The notes: generated by a model not told the origin, from the letters alone. Shown: positions 15,005 through 24,679, numbered from the stretch's first letter. The stretch is 64,000 nucleotides of DNA from Bordetella genomosp. 2 (GCF_002261345.1 NZ_NEVT01000006.1:1240001-1304000), one strand, 5' to 3'. Numbers and translations: made by a program.

Positions 15005-17488
15005 ATGGCACCAGGCCATCGATGGCACGCGGCCGGCCGGATCCGGCCGCGCGCCCAGGAGACGACCAGGGTTCCCTTGACGCCGTGCGCGCGGCGACAC
15101 CCGGCGCTGGCGACGCTGCGGCTGCTGTGCGGCGCCGCCATACTGGCGTGCGCCGCCCCGCAGGCCGCCGCGCAGGCCACGCAGGCGACAGCGGCACAAC
15201 AACAGCAATACGCCATTCCGGCGGGCCCGCTCGACAATGCGCTGAGCGCGCTGGGCGCGACGGCGGGGGTCATGGTGGCGGCGGACCCGGCCCTGACGGC
15301 CGGACTGCGCACGCCGGGACTGAATGGCCGCTATAGCGTGTCCGAAGGCCTGGCGCGGCTGCTGGCGGGCACGCCGCTCGAAGCGGTGCCGGCGCGCAAC
15401 GGCGGCTACGTGCTGCGCCGCCGCCCGGCCGCCTCCGGCCCGGTGACCACGCTGGACGCGGTGACCGTCTCGGCCAGCGCGCAGACCGCCTTGAGCGCCG
15501 GCGACAGCCTGGTGGCCACCCGCAGCGCCGCGGGCACCAAGACCGACACGCCGCTGATCGAGACGCCGCAATCGATCTCGGTGATCACGCGCAAGCAGCT
15601 CGACGACCAGAAGCCGCGCAGCGTGTCCGAAGCGCTGAACTACACCCCCGGCGCGTTCACCGCCCTGGTCGGCGCGACCAACCGCTATGACTACGTGGCC
15701 CTGCGCGGCTTCAATGACAATAGTGTCGACAACACCCTGCTGGACGGGCTGCGCACGCTCAGCGACCAGGGCAGCTACACCGCCACGCAAGTCGACCCGT
15801 ACTTCCTGGAACGCGCCGACGTGCTGCGCGGCCCCGCCTCCGTGCTGTATGGCCGCTCCTCGCCCGGCGGCGTGGTGGCGCTGACCAGCAAGCGGCCGCT
15901 CTACGAGCCCTACCGCCAAGTGGAAGTCAGCGCGGGCAACCGCGACCGCTACGAAGCCGGCGTGGACCTGGCCGGCCCGGTCGACGAAGACGGCAAGGTG
16001 GCCTACCGCCTGACGGCCATGGGGCGCAAGCTGGACACTCAGTTCGACCATGTGAAGGAGGAACGCTATGGCGTGGCGCCGTCGCTGCATATCAATTTCT
16101 CGGACCGCACGCGGCTGCTGTTGCAGGCCTACCTGCAGCACGATCCGGAAGGCAGCTACCACGGCGCGGTGCCGGCCGACGCCAGCGTCACCAACGACCA
16201 CAACGGCCAGCGCGTGCCGCGCAGCTTCTTCGACGGCGACCCCAGCGCGAATAAATACGAACGCACGCAGCGCATGCTGGGCTATCAGTTCGAGCACGAT
16301 TTCAACGACCGGCTGACATTCCGGCAGAATTTCCGCCACCTGTGGACCGACGTGAAACTGGAGCAGGTGTACGGCTACGGCTGGGCCGGCCCGGACAGCC
16401 TGACGCGCTACTACGCCGGAGCGCACGAGCAGATGCGCGCCTACACCGTCGACAACCAGTTCGAGGGGCGCTTCGAGACCGGCGCGCTCAAGCACACGCT
16501 GCTGGGCGGGCTGGACTACCAGCGCCGCAAGCTCGACGGCTACTGGGAGTCCGGCGGCGCCGATCCCATCAACGTGCTCGACCCGCAATACGGGCAGCCC
16601 AACCTGGTCGGGCTGGTCAAGGACCCGGTGGACCGCCGCCTGGAACAGACCGGCGTGTACCTGCAGGACCAGATCGCCTGGGACAAGTGGCGCTTCACCC
16701 TGGGCCTGCGCCAGGACCATGCGCGCGTCACCAACGAGTACGCCGGCGCGGCGGCCAGCTGGAAGGGCTCGAAATTCACCAAGCGGGCGGGCGCGGTCTA
16801 CCTGTTCGACAACGGCATCGCGCCGTACGTGAGCTACGCCGACGGCTTCAACCCCAGCATCCGCACCGACCAGCAGGGCCAGCTGCTCGAGCCGACCACC
16901 AGCGAGCAGTACGAGGCCGGCATCCGCTACCAGCCGCCCGGCAGCGAGAGCTACATCTCGGCCGCGGTGTACCAGCTGACGCAGGACAACGTGGCGTCGC
17001 GCGCGCCCACCCAGTCGTTCTACGAGCCCACCGGCAAGGTCCGCTCGCGCGGCCTGGAACTGGAGGTCCGCTCCCAGCTCACCGACAACCTGGCGCTGCT
17101 GGCGAGCTACACGCTCAACAACATGACCATCCGGGAATCGGCCGACGGCTACGAGGGCAATACGCCGTACCAGGCGCCCCGGCACATGGCCTCGGCCTGG
17201 ATGGACTGGCAGTTCACCCCCGGCGTCACCCTGGGCGCCGGCGTGCGCTACGTGGGGACCACCTGGGTGGACAACGCCAATTCGCTCAAGGTCGATCCGT
17301 ACACGCTGGTCGACATGATGGTGCACGTGGACCTCGGCCGCTTCGCGCCCGCCCTCAAGGGCAGCAGCCTGCGCGTGGCCGCCACCAACCTGTTCGACAA
17401 GACCTACGTTGCCTCGTGCATCAGCGTGGAGAACTGCTATTGGGGCGAGGCCCGCAATGTAATGGCCACGCTCTCTTATCAGTGGTAG
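15005..17488 (+). CDS. TonB-dependent ferric-siderophore receptor with signalling (STN) domain
   Basis: This 827-residue outer-membrane receptor has an N-terminal signal sequence (hydrophobic ATLRLLCGAAILACAAPQAAAQA). The secretin/TonB N-terminal signalling domain follows at about 60-135 (YAIPAGPLDNALSALGATAGV). The TonB box lies near TTLDAVTVSA, then the plug (TPQSISVITRKQLDDQ... LNYTPGA, LRGPASVLYGRSSPGG), and a 22-strand barrel ends in the terminal Trp. The signalling domain fits transenvelope control through the adjacent FecI/FecR pair. The siderophore operon follows after 53 bases, so the natural ligand is probably the product of that operon. It resembles FauA/FpvA-like receptors. Confidence 0.95.
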   Translation: MAPGHRWHAAGRIRPRAQETTRVPLTPCARRHPALATLRLLCGAAILACAAPQAAAQATQATAAQQQQYAIPAGPLDNALSALGATAGVMVAADPALTAGLRTPGLNGRYSVSEGLARLLAGTPLEAVPARNGGYVLRRRPAASGPVTTLDAVTVSASAQTALSAGDSLVATRSAAGTKTDTPLIETPQSISVITRKQLDDQKPRSVSEALNYTPGAFTALVGATNRYDYVALRGFNDNSVDNTLLDGLRTLSDQGSYTATQVDPYFLERADVLRGPASVLYGRSSPGGVVALTSKRPLYEPYRQVEVSAGNRDRYEAGVDLAGPVDEDGKVAYRLTAMGRKLDTQFDHVKEERYGVAPSLHINFSDRTRLLLQAYLQHDPEGSYHGAVPADASVTNDHNGQRVPRSFFDGDPSANKYERTQRMLGYQFEHDFNDRLTFRQNFRHLWTDVKLEQVYGYGWAGPDSLTRYYAGAHEQMRAYTVDNQFEGRFETGALKHTLLGGLDYQRRKLDGYWESGGADPINVLDPQYGQPNLVGLVKDPVDRRLEQTGVYLQDQIAWDKWRFTLGLRQDHARVTNEYAGAAASWKGSKFTKRAGAVYLFDNGIAPYVSYADGFNPSIRTDQQGQLLEPTTSEQYEAGIRYQPPGSESYISAAVYQLTQDNVASRAPTQSFYEPTGKVRSRGLELEVRSQLTDNLALLASYTLNNMTIRESADGYEGNTPYQAPRHMASAWMDWQFTPGVTLGAGVRYVGTTWVDNANSLKVDPYTLVDMMVHVDLGRFAPALKGSSLRVAATNLFDKTYVASCISVENCYWGEARNVMATLSYQW

Positions 17489-17541
17489 ACGCGCGCGCGG
17501 CGCGCCTGGAACCGCCGGCCGGGGGAGGTCCTCCGACGGGC

Positions 17542-18891
17542 ATGAGCATTTGGAGACCCGAAGTGAGAAACGAGGATGCTTACGACTTCATTGCCATCGG
17601 CCTGGGGCCATTCAATCTCAGCCTGGCCTGCCTGGCCGAGCCCATAGCGGGATTGCGGGGCGTCTTCCTGGAACGCAACGCCTCGTTCGACTGGCACCCC
17701 GGCATGCTGATCGACAACACGACGCTGCAGAACCCGTTCCTGGCCGACCTGGTCAGCCTGGCGGACCCGCAGAGCCCGTTCAGCTTCCTGAACTACTGCA
17801 AGCAGGAAGGCAAGATCTACTCGTACTACATCCGCGAGAACTTCTACCTGACCCGCGCCGAGTACAACCGCTATTGCAAATGGGCCATCGCCCGGCTCGG
17901 CAACATCCGCTTCGGCCACGAAGTGCAGGACGTCAGCCACGACGCCCAGCGCGGGCATTATGTCGTCACCGGCGTCCAGGGCCCCGGCCGCGAAGCGTTC
18001 GTCTATCGATGCCGCAAGCTGGTGCTGGGCGTCGGGTCGGTGCCGGCCTTCCCGCCCTGCTGCCGCGACGCAGGCCACCGCTACCTGCATTCGGCCGACT
18101 ACATCGCGCACAAGCACCTGCTGCAACAGCGCAGGTCGATCACCATCGTGGGCAGCGGCCAGAGCGCCGCGGAAATCTACTACGACCTGCTGAAATCCGC
18201 CGGCGAGCACGATTACACGCTGACCTGGATCACCCGCTCGCCGCGCTTTTTCCAGATGGAGAACACCAAGCTCACGCTGGAGATGATCTCGCCCGACTAC
18301 ATCGATTATTTCTACAACCTGCCGGACGCCACCAAGACCGAGATCATCGGCAAGCAGGACAGCCTGTACAAGGGGGTCAACGCCAGCCTGATCAACCAGA
18401 TCTACGACCTGCTGGACGACCGCCGCCGCCAGGGCGCCCTGCGCACCCACCTCATCACCAACTGCGAAGTCCAGGCCTGCCGCTACGACGCCGCGCGCGA
18501 CGGCTACGAACTGGATTTCGAGCAGGTCGACTACCGCGCCCGCTACACGCACCGCACCGATACGGTGCTGTTCGCCACCGGCTACAACCAGAACATCCCG
18601 CCGTTCGTGTCCGGCATCCGCGACCGCATACGCTGGGACAGCCACGGCCGCTACCGGCTGTCGCGCAATTACGCGGCCGACCTGAACGGCAACGAGATAT
18701 TCGTGCAGAACGCGGGCATGCATACACACGGGCTGACCAATCCCGACCTGGGCATGAGCTGCTACCGCAACTCGTGCATCATCCGCGAGCTGACCGGGGT
18801 GGAGCACTACAAGATCGAGCAGCGCATCGCGCTGCAGGATTTCGCCGTGCCCGTCGACGAACAGTTCGTTCCCATCCCGGAGCACGCATGA
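17542..18891 (+). CDS. Siderophore N-hydroxylase (lysine/ornithine/putrescine N-monooxygenase), AlcA-like
   Basis: This flavoprotein of 449 residues hydroxylates a primary amine of the siderophore backbone, using FAD and NADPH. The FAD motif GLGPFNLSL is at about residues 20-28, the NADPH motif GSGQSAAEIY near 212, and the C-terminal family motif DTVLFATGYN near 345. With the succeeding acyltransferase and NIS synthetase, it should make an N-hydroxy-N-acyl diamine, as AlcA does from putrescine; the substrate is not proven by sequence. A GTG at 17563 has the better ribosome-binding site (GGAG, seven-base gap) and would give 442 residues. The stop overlaps the exporter start by four bases. Confidence 0.92.
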   Translation: MSIWRPEVRNEDAYDFIAIGLGPFNLSLACLAEPIAGLRGVFLERNASFDWHPGMLIDNTTLQNPFLADLVSLADPQSPFSFLNYCKQEGKIYSYYIRENFYLTRAEYNRYCKWAIARLGNIRFGHEVQDVSHDAQRGHYVVTGVQGPGREAFVYRCRKLVLGVGSVPAFPPCCRDAGHRYLHSADYIAHKHLLQQRRSITIVGSGQSAAEIYYDLLKSAGEHDYTLTWITRSPRFFQMENTKLTLEMISPDYIDYFYNLPDATKTEIIGKQDSLYKGVNASLINQIYDLLDDRRRQGALRTHLITNCEVQACRYDAARDGYELDFEQVDYRARYTHRTDTVLFATGYNQNIPPFVSGIRDRIRWDSHGRYRLSRNYAADLNGNEIFVQNAGMHTHGLTNPDLGMSCYRNSCIIRELTGVEHYKIEQRIALQDFAVPVDEQFVPIPEHA

Positions 18892-20132
18892 CACTGAAGG
18901 CGCACATCATCATCATGACCGCGTTCGCGGTCGTGAGCGACGCGATCCTCATTCCCTTCTACCCGCAGTTCTTCCAGCTGCGCTACGGCATGGACAGCTC
19001 GGTGCATGTCGGCGCGTACGTGGCGGCGATCTCCATCGCGGTCATGTGCACCCTGCCGCTGTGGGCGCGCGTGGCGCGCCGCGTCGAACCGCTGCACCTG
19101 CTGGTATGGACCCAGCTGGCCGCCGGCGCGTTCAGCGTCCTGAGCAACTGGGCGCCCGACGTGGCCTGGTACTGGGCGCTGTCCCTGCTGATGTTCATGT
19201 GCAAGAGCAGCTACCTGCTCATGTATCCCTACCTGATGCGGCTCGCCCCCAAGGAAACCCATGCGGGCGTGGTCGGCATCCTGTCGGTGGTGGTGCATTT
19301 CGGGGCGATCTTCGGCGCGGTGGTGGGTGGCTTCGTGCTGCAGACCTGGGGGCCGACCGGCAGCATCATGGCCATGGCGGCGGGCGATTTCTTCCAGATG
19401 GCGGTATGCGCGCACCTGATCCGCAGCGGCAAGATCGTGCGGGTCAGCGGGCAGGCCGACGGCGCCGGCGCGCCGGCCGCCCCGGCGCCGCTGCGGGCCG
19501 CGTGGCGGGCCCGCCTGCCGATCCTGCGGCTGGCCGTGGTCATGCTGGTGTTCGACTTCGGCTGCTTCGTCATCCGGCCATTCTTCTCGGTGCGCTGGCA
19601 ATCCATCAGCGACCACGCCTCGGAGCTGGCCTCCGGCATGGTATTCGCCATCCCCGGCGTGCTGGCCATCATCGCGCTGCGCGTGCACGCCCGCATACGC
19701 CGGCGCGCCGGCAAGCTGCCCGACCATACCCTGGGCAACCTGGCGCTGGGCATCGCCGGCCTGCTGATGCAGGCGGCGCCGGACCCGGCCCTGGTGGTGG
19801 TCGGCCGCTGCATCTATGGCTGGGCCATCTTCCAGATCATCGTCAAGCTGGAAGTCAACCTGTTCCGGCTGAGCACGCCCGACCGCTACGCGCAGGACTA
19901 TGCCGTGACCAATTTCTTCCAGAATCTGGGCGTGCTGCTGTCCTCGTTCGCCGCCGGCGCCATTGTCAGCCGCTACGGCCTGCACATGCCCTTCCTGGCC
20001 GGCGCCGCGGCCTTCGTCCTGGCCGCCGTGCTGGACCGGCTGATCCTGAAAGTCCCCAGCGCCGCGCACCAGGACGAAGCCGACCGCCCGGCCTCAACCA
20101 GCAAGCTGGAGGCGCCCGCCCATGCCAGTTGA
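18888..20132 (+). CDS. MFS transporter, ShiF-like putative siderophore exporter
   Basis: This 414-residue protein has about twelve membrane segments. Its opening MTAFAVVSDAILIPFYPQFF and the segment MCKSSYLLMYPYLMRLAPKETHAGVVG are like the ShiF/aerobactin-linked MFS proteins. It probably exports the finished siderophore across the inner membrane. The four-base overlap with the hydroxylase gene and the 11-base overlap with the acyltransferase gene make it an integral part of the operon. In the known alcaligin locus the exporter AlcS is encoded further downstream, so this position is a difference. Confidence 0.88.
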   Translation: MTLKAHIIIMTAFAVVSDAILIPFYPQFFQLRYGMDSSVHVGAYVAAISIAVMCTLPLWARVARRVEPLHLLVWTQLAAGAFSVLSNWAPDVAWYWALSLLMFMCKSSYLLMYPYLMRLAPKETHAGVVGILSVVVHFGAIFGAVVGGFVLQTWGPTGSIMAMAAGDFFQMAVCAHLIRSGKIVRVSGQADGAGAPAAPAPLRAAWRARLPILRLAVVMLVFDFGCFVIRPFFSVRWQSISDHASELASGMVFAIPGVLAIIALRVHARIRRRAGKLPDHTLGNLALGIAGLLMQAAPDPALVVVGRCIYGWAIFQIIVKLEVNLFRLSTPDRYAQDYAVTNFFQNLGVLLSSFAAGAIVSRYGLHMPFLAGAAAFVLAAVLDRLILKVPSAAHQDEADRPASTSKLEAPAHAS

Positions 20133-20736
20133 ACTGCCCGCATCCACCGCCCACCGCCGGGGCGACGGCAACCTGCCCTACCTGGACGAGGAAGGCTTCG
20201 TCCTGCGCATGCTGCGCATCCCGGCAGACATCCCCGTGCTGCACGACTGGTTCACGCGCGACTACGCCACGTTCTGGCTGATGCAGGACAAGACGGCGGA
20301 CGAGATCCAGGCGATCTACCAGGCCCTGATGGACTCGGGCCACGCCACCGCGTACCTGGGATTGCGCGACGGCCGGCCGGCCTTCATGGCCGAATGCTAC
20401 GACCCTTTCCACGACCGCATCCGCCAGCACTATGCGCCGCAGCCCGGCGACCTGGGCATGCACTTCTTCGTCGGGCCGGCCGCGCGCCCGGTGGCGGGCT
20501 ACACCCGCTCGGTGTTCCGCGCGCTGATGCGCTTCATGTTCCTGCACCTGGGCGCGCGCCGCATCGTGGTCGAGCCCGACGCCAACAACCGCAAGATCCA
20601 TGTCCTGAACCGGGCCATGGGATTCGTCTATGACCGCAACGTGCCCTTCGAAGAGAAGATCGCCAGCCTAGCCTTCTGCACGCGCGCGCAGTTCGAGCAT
20701 GCCGTGCAGGCCGCCCCGGAGGAAGTCCACTCATGA
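20122..20736 (+). CDS. Siderophore acyltransferase (GNAT), AlcB/IucB-like
   Basis: This 204-residue GNAT protein transfers an acyl group (succinyl in alcaligin synthesis, acetyl in aerobactin synthesis) from CoA to the N-hydroxylated amine. The N-terminal LRMLRIPADIPVLHDWF and the core HFFVGPAARPVAGYTRSVFRALMRFMF with RRIVVEPDANNRKIHVLNRAMGFVYD are the typical siderophore-acetylase pattern. The start overlaps the exporter by 11 bases and the stop overlaps the synthetase by four. The acyl donor cannot be read from the sequence. Confidence 0.92.
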   Translation: MPVELPASTAHRRGDGNLPYLDEEGFVLRMLRIPADIPVLHDWFTRDYATFWLMQDKTADEIQAIYQALMDSGHATAYLGLRDGRPAFMAECYDPFHDRIRQHYAPQPGDLGMHFFVGPAARPVAGYTRSVFRALMRFMFLHLGARRIVVEPDANNRKIHVLNRAMGFVYDRNVPFEEKIASLAFCTRAQFEHAVQAAPEEVHS

Positions 20737-22622
20737 ATTCCGCAACCCTGACCCAGATGTCGCAGCAACCCGGCCTGGCCGCCACGCACCTGACGCCCGA
20801 GCTGTGGGCCGCCAGCAACCGCCGGCTGGTGCGCAAGGCCCTGTCGGAGTATTCGCATGAACTGATCCTGGAGCCCGTGCTGCAGGGACCGGCCGGCGAC
20901 GGCCTGGACCGCTACCAGGTGCGCAGCGACGACGAGCGCACCACGTACAGCTTCTCGGCCCGCGTGCTGGCCCTGCGCCACTGGCATATCGCGGCGGACT
21001 CGATCGTCCGCGAACGCGACGGCCAGGCGCTGCCCCTGGACGCCCTGCAGTTCATCATCGACGTGCGCAAGCGGCTGGCCATCAAGGAGGAGCTGCTGCC
21101 GATCTACCTGGACGAGATCAGCAGCACCCTGTACGGCGCCGCCTACAAGCTGGCCAAGCCCGATGCGCCCGACGTCGCCGAACTGGCCCGGACCGACGAT
21201 TTCCAGCGCATCGAGGTCGCCATGAGCGAAGGCCATCCCGGCTTCGTGGCCAACAACGGCCGCCTGGGCTTCAATGCCGTCGACTACCAGGCCTATGCGC
21301 CGGAGGCGGGCGCGCCGGTGCGGGTGGTCTGGCTGGCCGTGCACAAGGACAATGCGACCTTCGCCAGCCTGCCCGGCCTGGACTACCAGCGCCTGATGCA
21401 GGAAGAACTGGGCGCCGCCACCGTGGCGCGCTTCACGGCCATGGTGCGCGACCTGCAATGCGATCCGGACGACTACTACTTCATGCCCGCGCATCCATGG
21501 CAGTGGTACAACAAGCTGTCGATCGCGTTCGCCTCGTACGTGGCCGCGCGCAAGATCATCTGCCTGGACTACGGCCAGGACGAGTACCTGGCCCAGCAGT
21601 CGATCCGCACCTTCTTCAACACCAGCGACCGCGGCAAGCGCTATGTGAAGACCTCGCTGTCCATCCTCAACATGGGCTTCATGCGCGGCTTGTCGCCCTA
21701 CTACATGTCCGGCACGCCGGCCATCAACCACTACATCACGGGACTGATCGACGGCGACGACTACCTGCGCGCCAACGGTTTCAGCACCCTGCAGGAAGTC
21801 GCCTCGCTGGGCTTCCGCAACTATTACTACGAAGACGCGATCGCGATGGACACGCCCTACAAGAAAATGTTCTCCGCGCTGTGGCGCGAGAACCCGCTGG
21901 CGCGCCTGCGCGCCGGCGAGAAGCTGATGACCATGGCCGCGCTGCTGCACACCGACCAGCGCGGCGCCGCGCTGCTGCCGGAGCTGATCCGGCGTTCCGG
22001 GCTGACCACGCAGGCGTGGCTGCGCCATTATCTGCAGGCTTACCTGGCGCCGCTGCTGCACTGCTTCTACCGGCACGACCTGGTCTTCATGCCGCATGGC
22101 GAGAACCTGATCCTGGTGATGGACGGCTGCGTCCCGGTGCGCGCCATCATGAAGGACATCGCGGAAGAATCGGCCGTGCTGGACATCGGCGCGCGCGAGC
22201 GCATGCCCGACATCGTCAAGCGGCTGGCGGTGGACGTGCCGGACAACGTCAAGCTGCTGGCCATCTTCATCGACGTGTTCGACGGCGTGCTGCGCTACGT
22301 CAACCAGATCCTGGTGGAAAACCGCTGCTGCGACGAAGACGCCTTCTGGCAGGCGGTCGCGGATTGCGTGTCCGACTACCAGGAAGCCCACCCGGACAAC
22401 GCCGCCAAGTATGCCGCGTACGACATGTTCGCGCCCGAGTTCCTGCATTCTTGCCTGAACCGCCTGCAGCTCGGCAACAACCTGCAGATGGTCAACCTGG
22501 CCGACCCCGCCGCCAACCTGAAAATGGCGGGCAACCTGCAGAACCCCATCGCCCGCTTCCGCCGCCGGCCCGCCGCCGCGGCGCAGCCGGACCGCGTGGA
22601 CGCGATCGGCGAGCCGGCCTGA
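20733..22622 (+). CDS. NRPS-independent siderophore synthetase, AlcC-like (IucA/IucC family)
   Basis: This 629-residue ATP-dependent synthetase joins hydroxamate building blocks by amide formation. Conserved motifs include MSEGHPGFVANNGRLGF (substrate and nucleotide region), PAHPWQW with H254, KTSLSILNMGFMRGLS and FMPHGENLI. The C-terminal part is FhuF-like (AEESAVLD... VLRYVNQI). In alcaligin synthesis the homologue both dimerises and cyclises hydroxysuccinyl-diamine units, which fits a single NIS synthetase gene in this operon. Length is usual. Confidence 0.94.
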   Translation: MNSATLTQMSQQPGLAATHLTPELWAASNRRLVRKALSEYSHELILEPVLQGPAGDGLDRYQVRSDDERTTYSFSARVLALRHWHIAADSIVRERDGQALPLDALQFIIDVRKRLAIKEELLPIYLDEISSTLYGAAYKLAKPDAPDVAELARTDDFQRIEVAMSEGHPGFVANNGRLGFNAVDYQAYAPEAGAPVRVVWLAVHKDNATFASLPGLDYQRLMQEELGAATVARFTAMVRDLQCDPDDYYFMPAHPWQWYNKLSIAFASYVAARKIICLDYGQDEYLAQQSIRTFFNTSDRGKRYVKTSLSILNMGFMRGLSPYYMSGTPAINHYITGLIDGDDYLRANGFSTLQEVASLGFRNYYYEDAIAMDTPYKKMFSALWRENPLARLRAGEKLMTMAALLHTDQRGAALLPELIRRSGLTTQAWLRHYLQAYLAPLLHCFYRHDLVFMPHGENLILVMDGCVPVRAIMKDIAEESAVLDIGARERMPDIVKRLAVDVPDNVKLLAIFIDVFDGVLRYVNQILVENRCCDEDAFWQAVADCVSDYQEAHPDNAAKYAAYDMFAPEFLHSCLNRLQLGNNLQMVNLADPAANLKMAGNLQNPIARFRRRPAAAAQPDRVDAIGEPA

Positions 22623-23416
22623 TGCTGCAGACCGCGCAGCGCGGCGAGGCGGCGGCCGCCCGGCCGGCGGCGCACGATCCGGAGGCGCTGGAGAGCCTGC
22701 TCGCGCGGGCGGACCAGGCGCTGCCCGGCCTGCGCTGCCGCGCGGCGGCGGCCGGCGGACCGGTGGTGACGGCCGAGCCGGGCCACCCCGGCCTGCCCGC
22801 CTTGCGCGATTTCTGGGCGCGGGCCTATCCGGAAGCCGGCCCGCATTACCTGTCCATGCGCTGCTGGGGCCTGGCCATCTGGCAGCCCATCTACCTGTGC
22901 GTGCTGGCCGCGCACCTGGACAGCCGCGTGCCGCGGCTGGACGGCGCGCGCCAACCCTGGTCCGCGCAGGACGGCTTCACCCATGGCGTGTGGCTGCCGC
23001 CGCATGCCCCCGGCGGCGGCGCGCTGGACCAGCGCATCGCGCACGGGGCGGCCGAGATCGCGCGCTTCTGCGCCCGGATGCGCGCCGCGATGCAGCCGGT
23101 GCTGGCGGTGCCGCGCAAGTCCGCCGACGCCACCGTGGCTGAATGCGTGCTGGCCGCCGTACTGCTGGCGGCGCGCCACGCCCGGACCGATGTGGCGCCG
23201 ACCCGCGCCTGGGCCGATTGCTGGCTGTCCGGCATCGGCGTGAGCGGCGGCTGCGGTCTGCTGGCCTACCAGAATGCCCGGGGCGACCCGGCCCTGATGC
23301 TGGACCGGAAGATCTGTTGCCACCACTTCCGTCGCCGCGACGGCGACAAATGCGCGAGCTGCCCCAAGCTCACCGAAGACGAGCGCATCCACCGCACGCA
23401 GGCCGACGCCCACTGA
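22622..23416 (+). CDS. FhuF-type siderophore-iron reductase, AlcD-like
   Basis: This 264-residue protein ends with KICCHHFRRRDGDKCASC, the CC-x(10)-C-x(2)-C cysteine set that binds the [2Fe-2S] cluster of FhuF-family ferric-siderophore reductases. The body (LRDFWARAYPEAGPHYLSMRCWGLAIWQP) is the family's conserved core. The likely job is to release iron from the imported ferric hydroxamate in the cytoplasm. The ATG overlaps the synthetase stop by one base. The gene has the same order as alcD in the alcaligin operon. Confidence 0.88.
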   Translation: MLQTAQRGEAAAARPAAHDPEALESLLARADQALPGLRCRAAAAGGPVVTAEPGHPGLPALRDFWARAYPEAGPHYLSMRCWGLAIWQPIYLCVLAAHLDSRVPRLDGARQPWSAQDGFTHGVWLPPHAPGGGALDQRIAHGAAEIARFCARMRAAMQPVLAVPRKSADATVAECVLAAVLLAARHARTDVAPTRAWADCWLSGIGVSGGCGLLAYQNARGDPALMLDRKICCHHFRRRDGDKCASCPKLTEDERIHRTQADAH

Positions 23417-23459
23417 CCGCGCCCGCCTGCCCGGCCGGCCCGTTCCGCAGGAGAGGTAC

Positions 23460-24668
23460 ATGACCGATATCGCCAGCGCCCGGCATATAGCCCCCGCGCA
23501 GACCCAGCTACCCGTCAGCGCCTATTTTGACGAAGCCCGCTTCGCGCGCGAGCAAGAACTCATCTTCAAGCAATCCTCTTTGTACGTCGGCCACCAGAAG
23601 CTGGTGCCCGAGGTCGGCGATTGGCGCACCCTGCCCCAGGAAGACGGCGGGCGCGTGCTCGTGCGCAACCCCCAGGGCGTCGAGCTCATCTCCAACGTCT
23701 GCCGCCACCGCCAGGCCCTCATGCTCGGCGGTCACGCCGGCAACGTCGCCAGCCCCGCCCACGGACACGGCAACCTCAAGGACTCCGGCGGCAACATCGT
23801 CTGCCCCCTGCACCGCTGGACCTACAACAACCGCGGCGAACTGCTCGGCGCGCCACAGTTCGACAGCACCCCCTGCATGAACCTGCAGCGCTTTCGCCTG
23901 CGCGATTGCCACGGCCTGCTCTTCGAGGGCCCGCGCGACCCCGCCGCCGATCTCGCCCCCCTGTTCGCCCGCCCCGAGTTCGACTTCGGCGACTACGTCC
24001 TCGACCACGTCGAGGTCCACCACTGCAACTACAACTGGAAGACCTTCATCGAGGTCTACCTCGAGGACTACCACGTCGGCCCCTTCCACCCGGGCCTGGG
24101 CCGCTTCGTCACCTGCGACGACCTCACCTGGGAATTCGCCGACTGGTACAGCCTGCAGCGCGTCGGCGTGCACAAGGCCCTCGCGCAGCCCGGCTCCGAC
24201 GTCTACAAACAGTGGCACGACCGCGTGCTCGACTATCGCGCCGGCGACGCCCCCGACTTCGGCGCCGTGTGGGTCACCTACTTCCCCACCCACATGATCG
24301 AGCTCTACCCCCACGTCCTGGTGCTCTCCACCCTCTACCCCAAGAGCCCCCAGGAAACCCTCAACGTGGTCGAGTTCTACTACCCCGAGGAAATCGTCGC
24401 CTTCGAGCGCGACTTCGTCCAGGCACAGCGCGCCGCCTACATGGAGACCGCCGTCGAGGACGACGAGATCGCCGAGCGCATGGATGCCGGCCGCAAGGCC
24501 CTCATGGCCCGCGGCGTCAACCAGGCCGGCCCTTACCAGTCGCCCATGGAAGACGGCATGCAGCACTTCCACGAATGGTATCGGCGCATCATGCAGGAAC
24601 CGGCCGCCCCGCCGGACCAGGCGGTCGGCCTGCTGGCGGCGCGGCCGCACCGCGCCACCAGCCTGTAG
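23460..24668 (+). CDS. Rieske non-heme iron oxygenase, AlcE-like
   Basis: This 402-residue alpha-subunit-type oxygenase has a Rieske [2Fe-2S] centre, C81-x-H83 and C115-x2-H118, and a mononuclear iron site in EDYHVGPFHPG (about 200-210). In the alcaligin pathway the homologue AlcE is thought to hydroxylate the carbon backbone of the diamine. An AGGAGAGG site precedes the ATG, with a 43-base gap after the reductase gene. Leucine codons are split between CTC (about 19) and CTG (about 14), unlike neighbouring genes, which use CTG almost exclusively. Confidence 0.9.
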   Translation: MTDIASARHIAPAQTQLPVSAYFDEARFAREQELIFKQSSLYVGHQKLVPEVGDWRTLPQEDGGRVLVRNPQGVELISNVCRHRQALMLGGHAGNVASPAHGHGNLKDSGGNIVCPLHRWTYNNRGELLGAPQFDSTPCMNLQRFRLRDCHGLLFEGPRDPAADLAPLFARPEFDFGDYVLDHVEVHHCNYNWKTFIEVYLEDYHVGPFHPGLGRFVTCDDLTWEFADWYSLQRVGVHKALAQPGSDVYKQWHDRVLDYRAGDAPDFGAVWVTYFPTHMIELYPHVLVLSTLYPKSPQETLNVVEFYYPEEIVAFERDFVQAQRAAYMETAVEDDEIAERMDAGRKALMARGVNQAGPYQSPMEDGMQHFHEWYRRIMQEPAAPPDQAVGLLAARPHRATSL

Positions 24669-24679
24669 CGCGGCGCGGA

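Noticed and set aside
14987-17326. A 779-residue open frame on the minus strand opposite the TonB receptor
   Set aside because: Its composition (His, Val, Gln and Arg-rich, no domain) is that of a GC-rich antisense frame, and the opposite strand encodes a full receptor.
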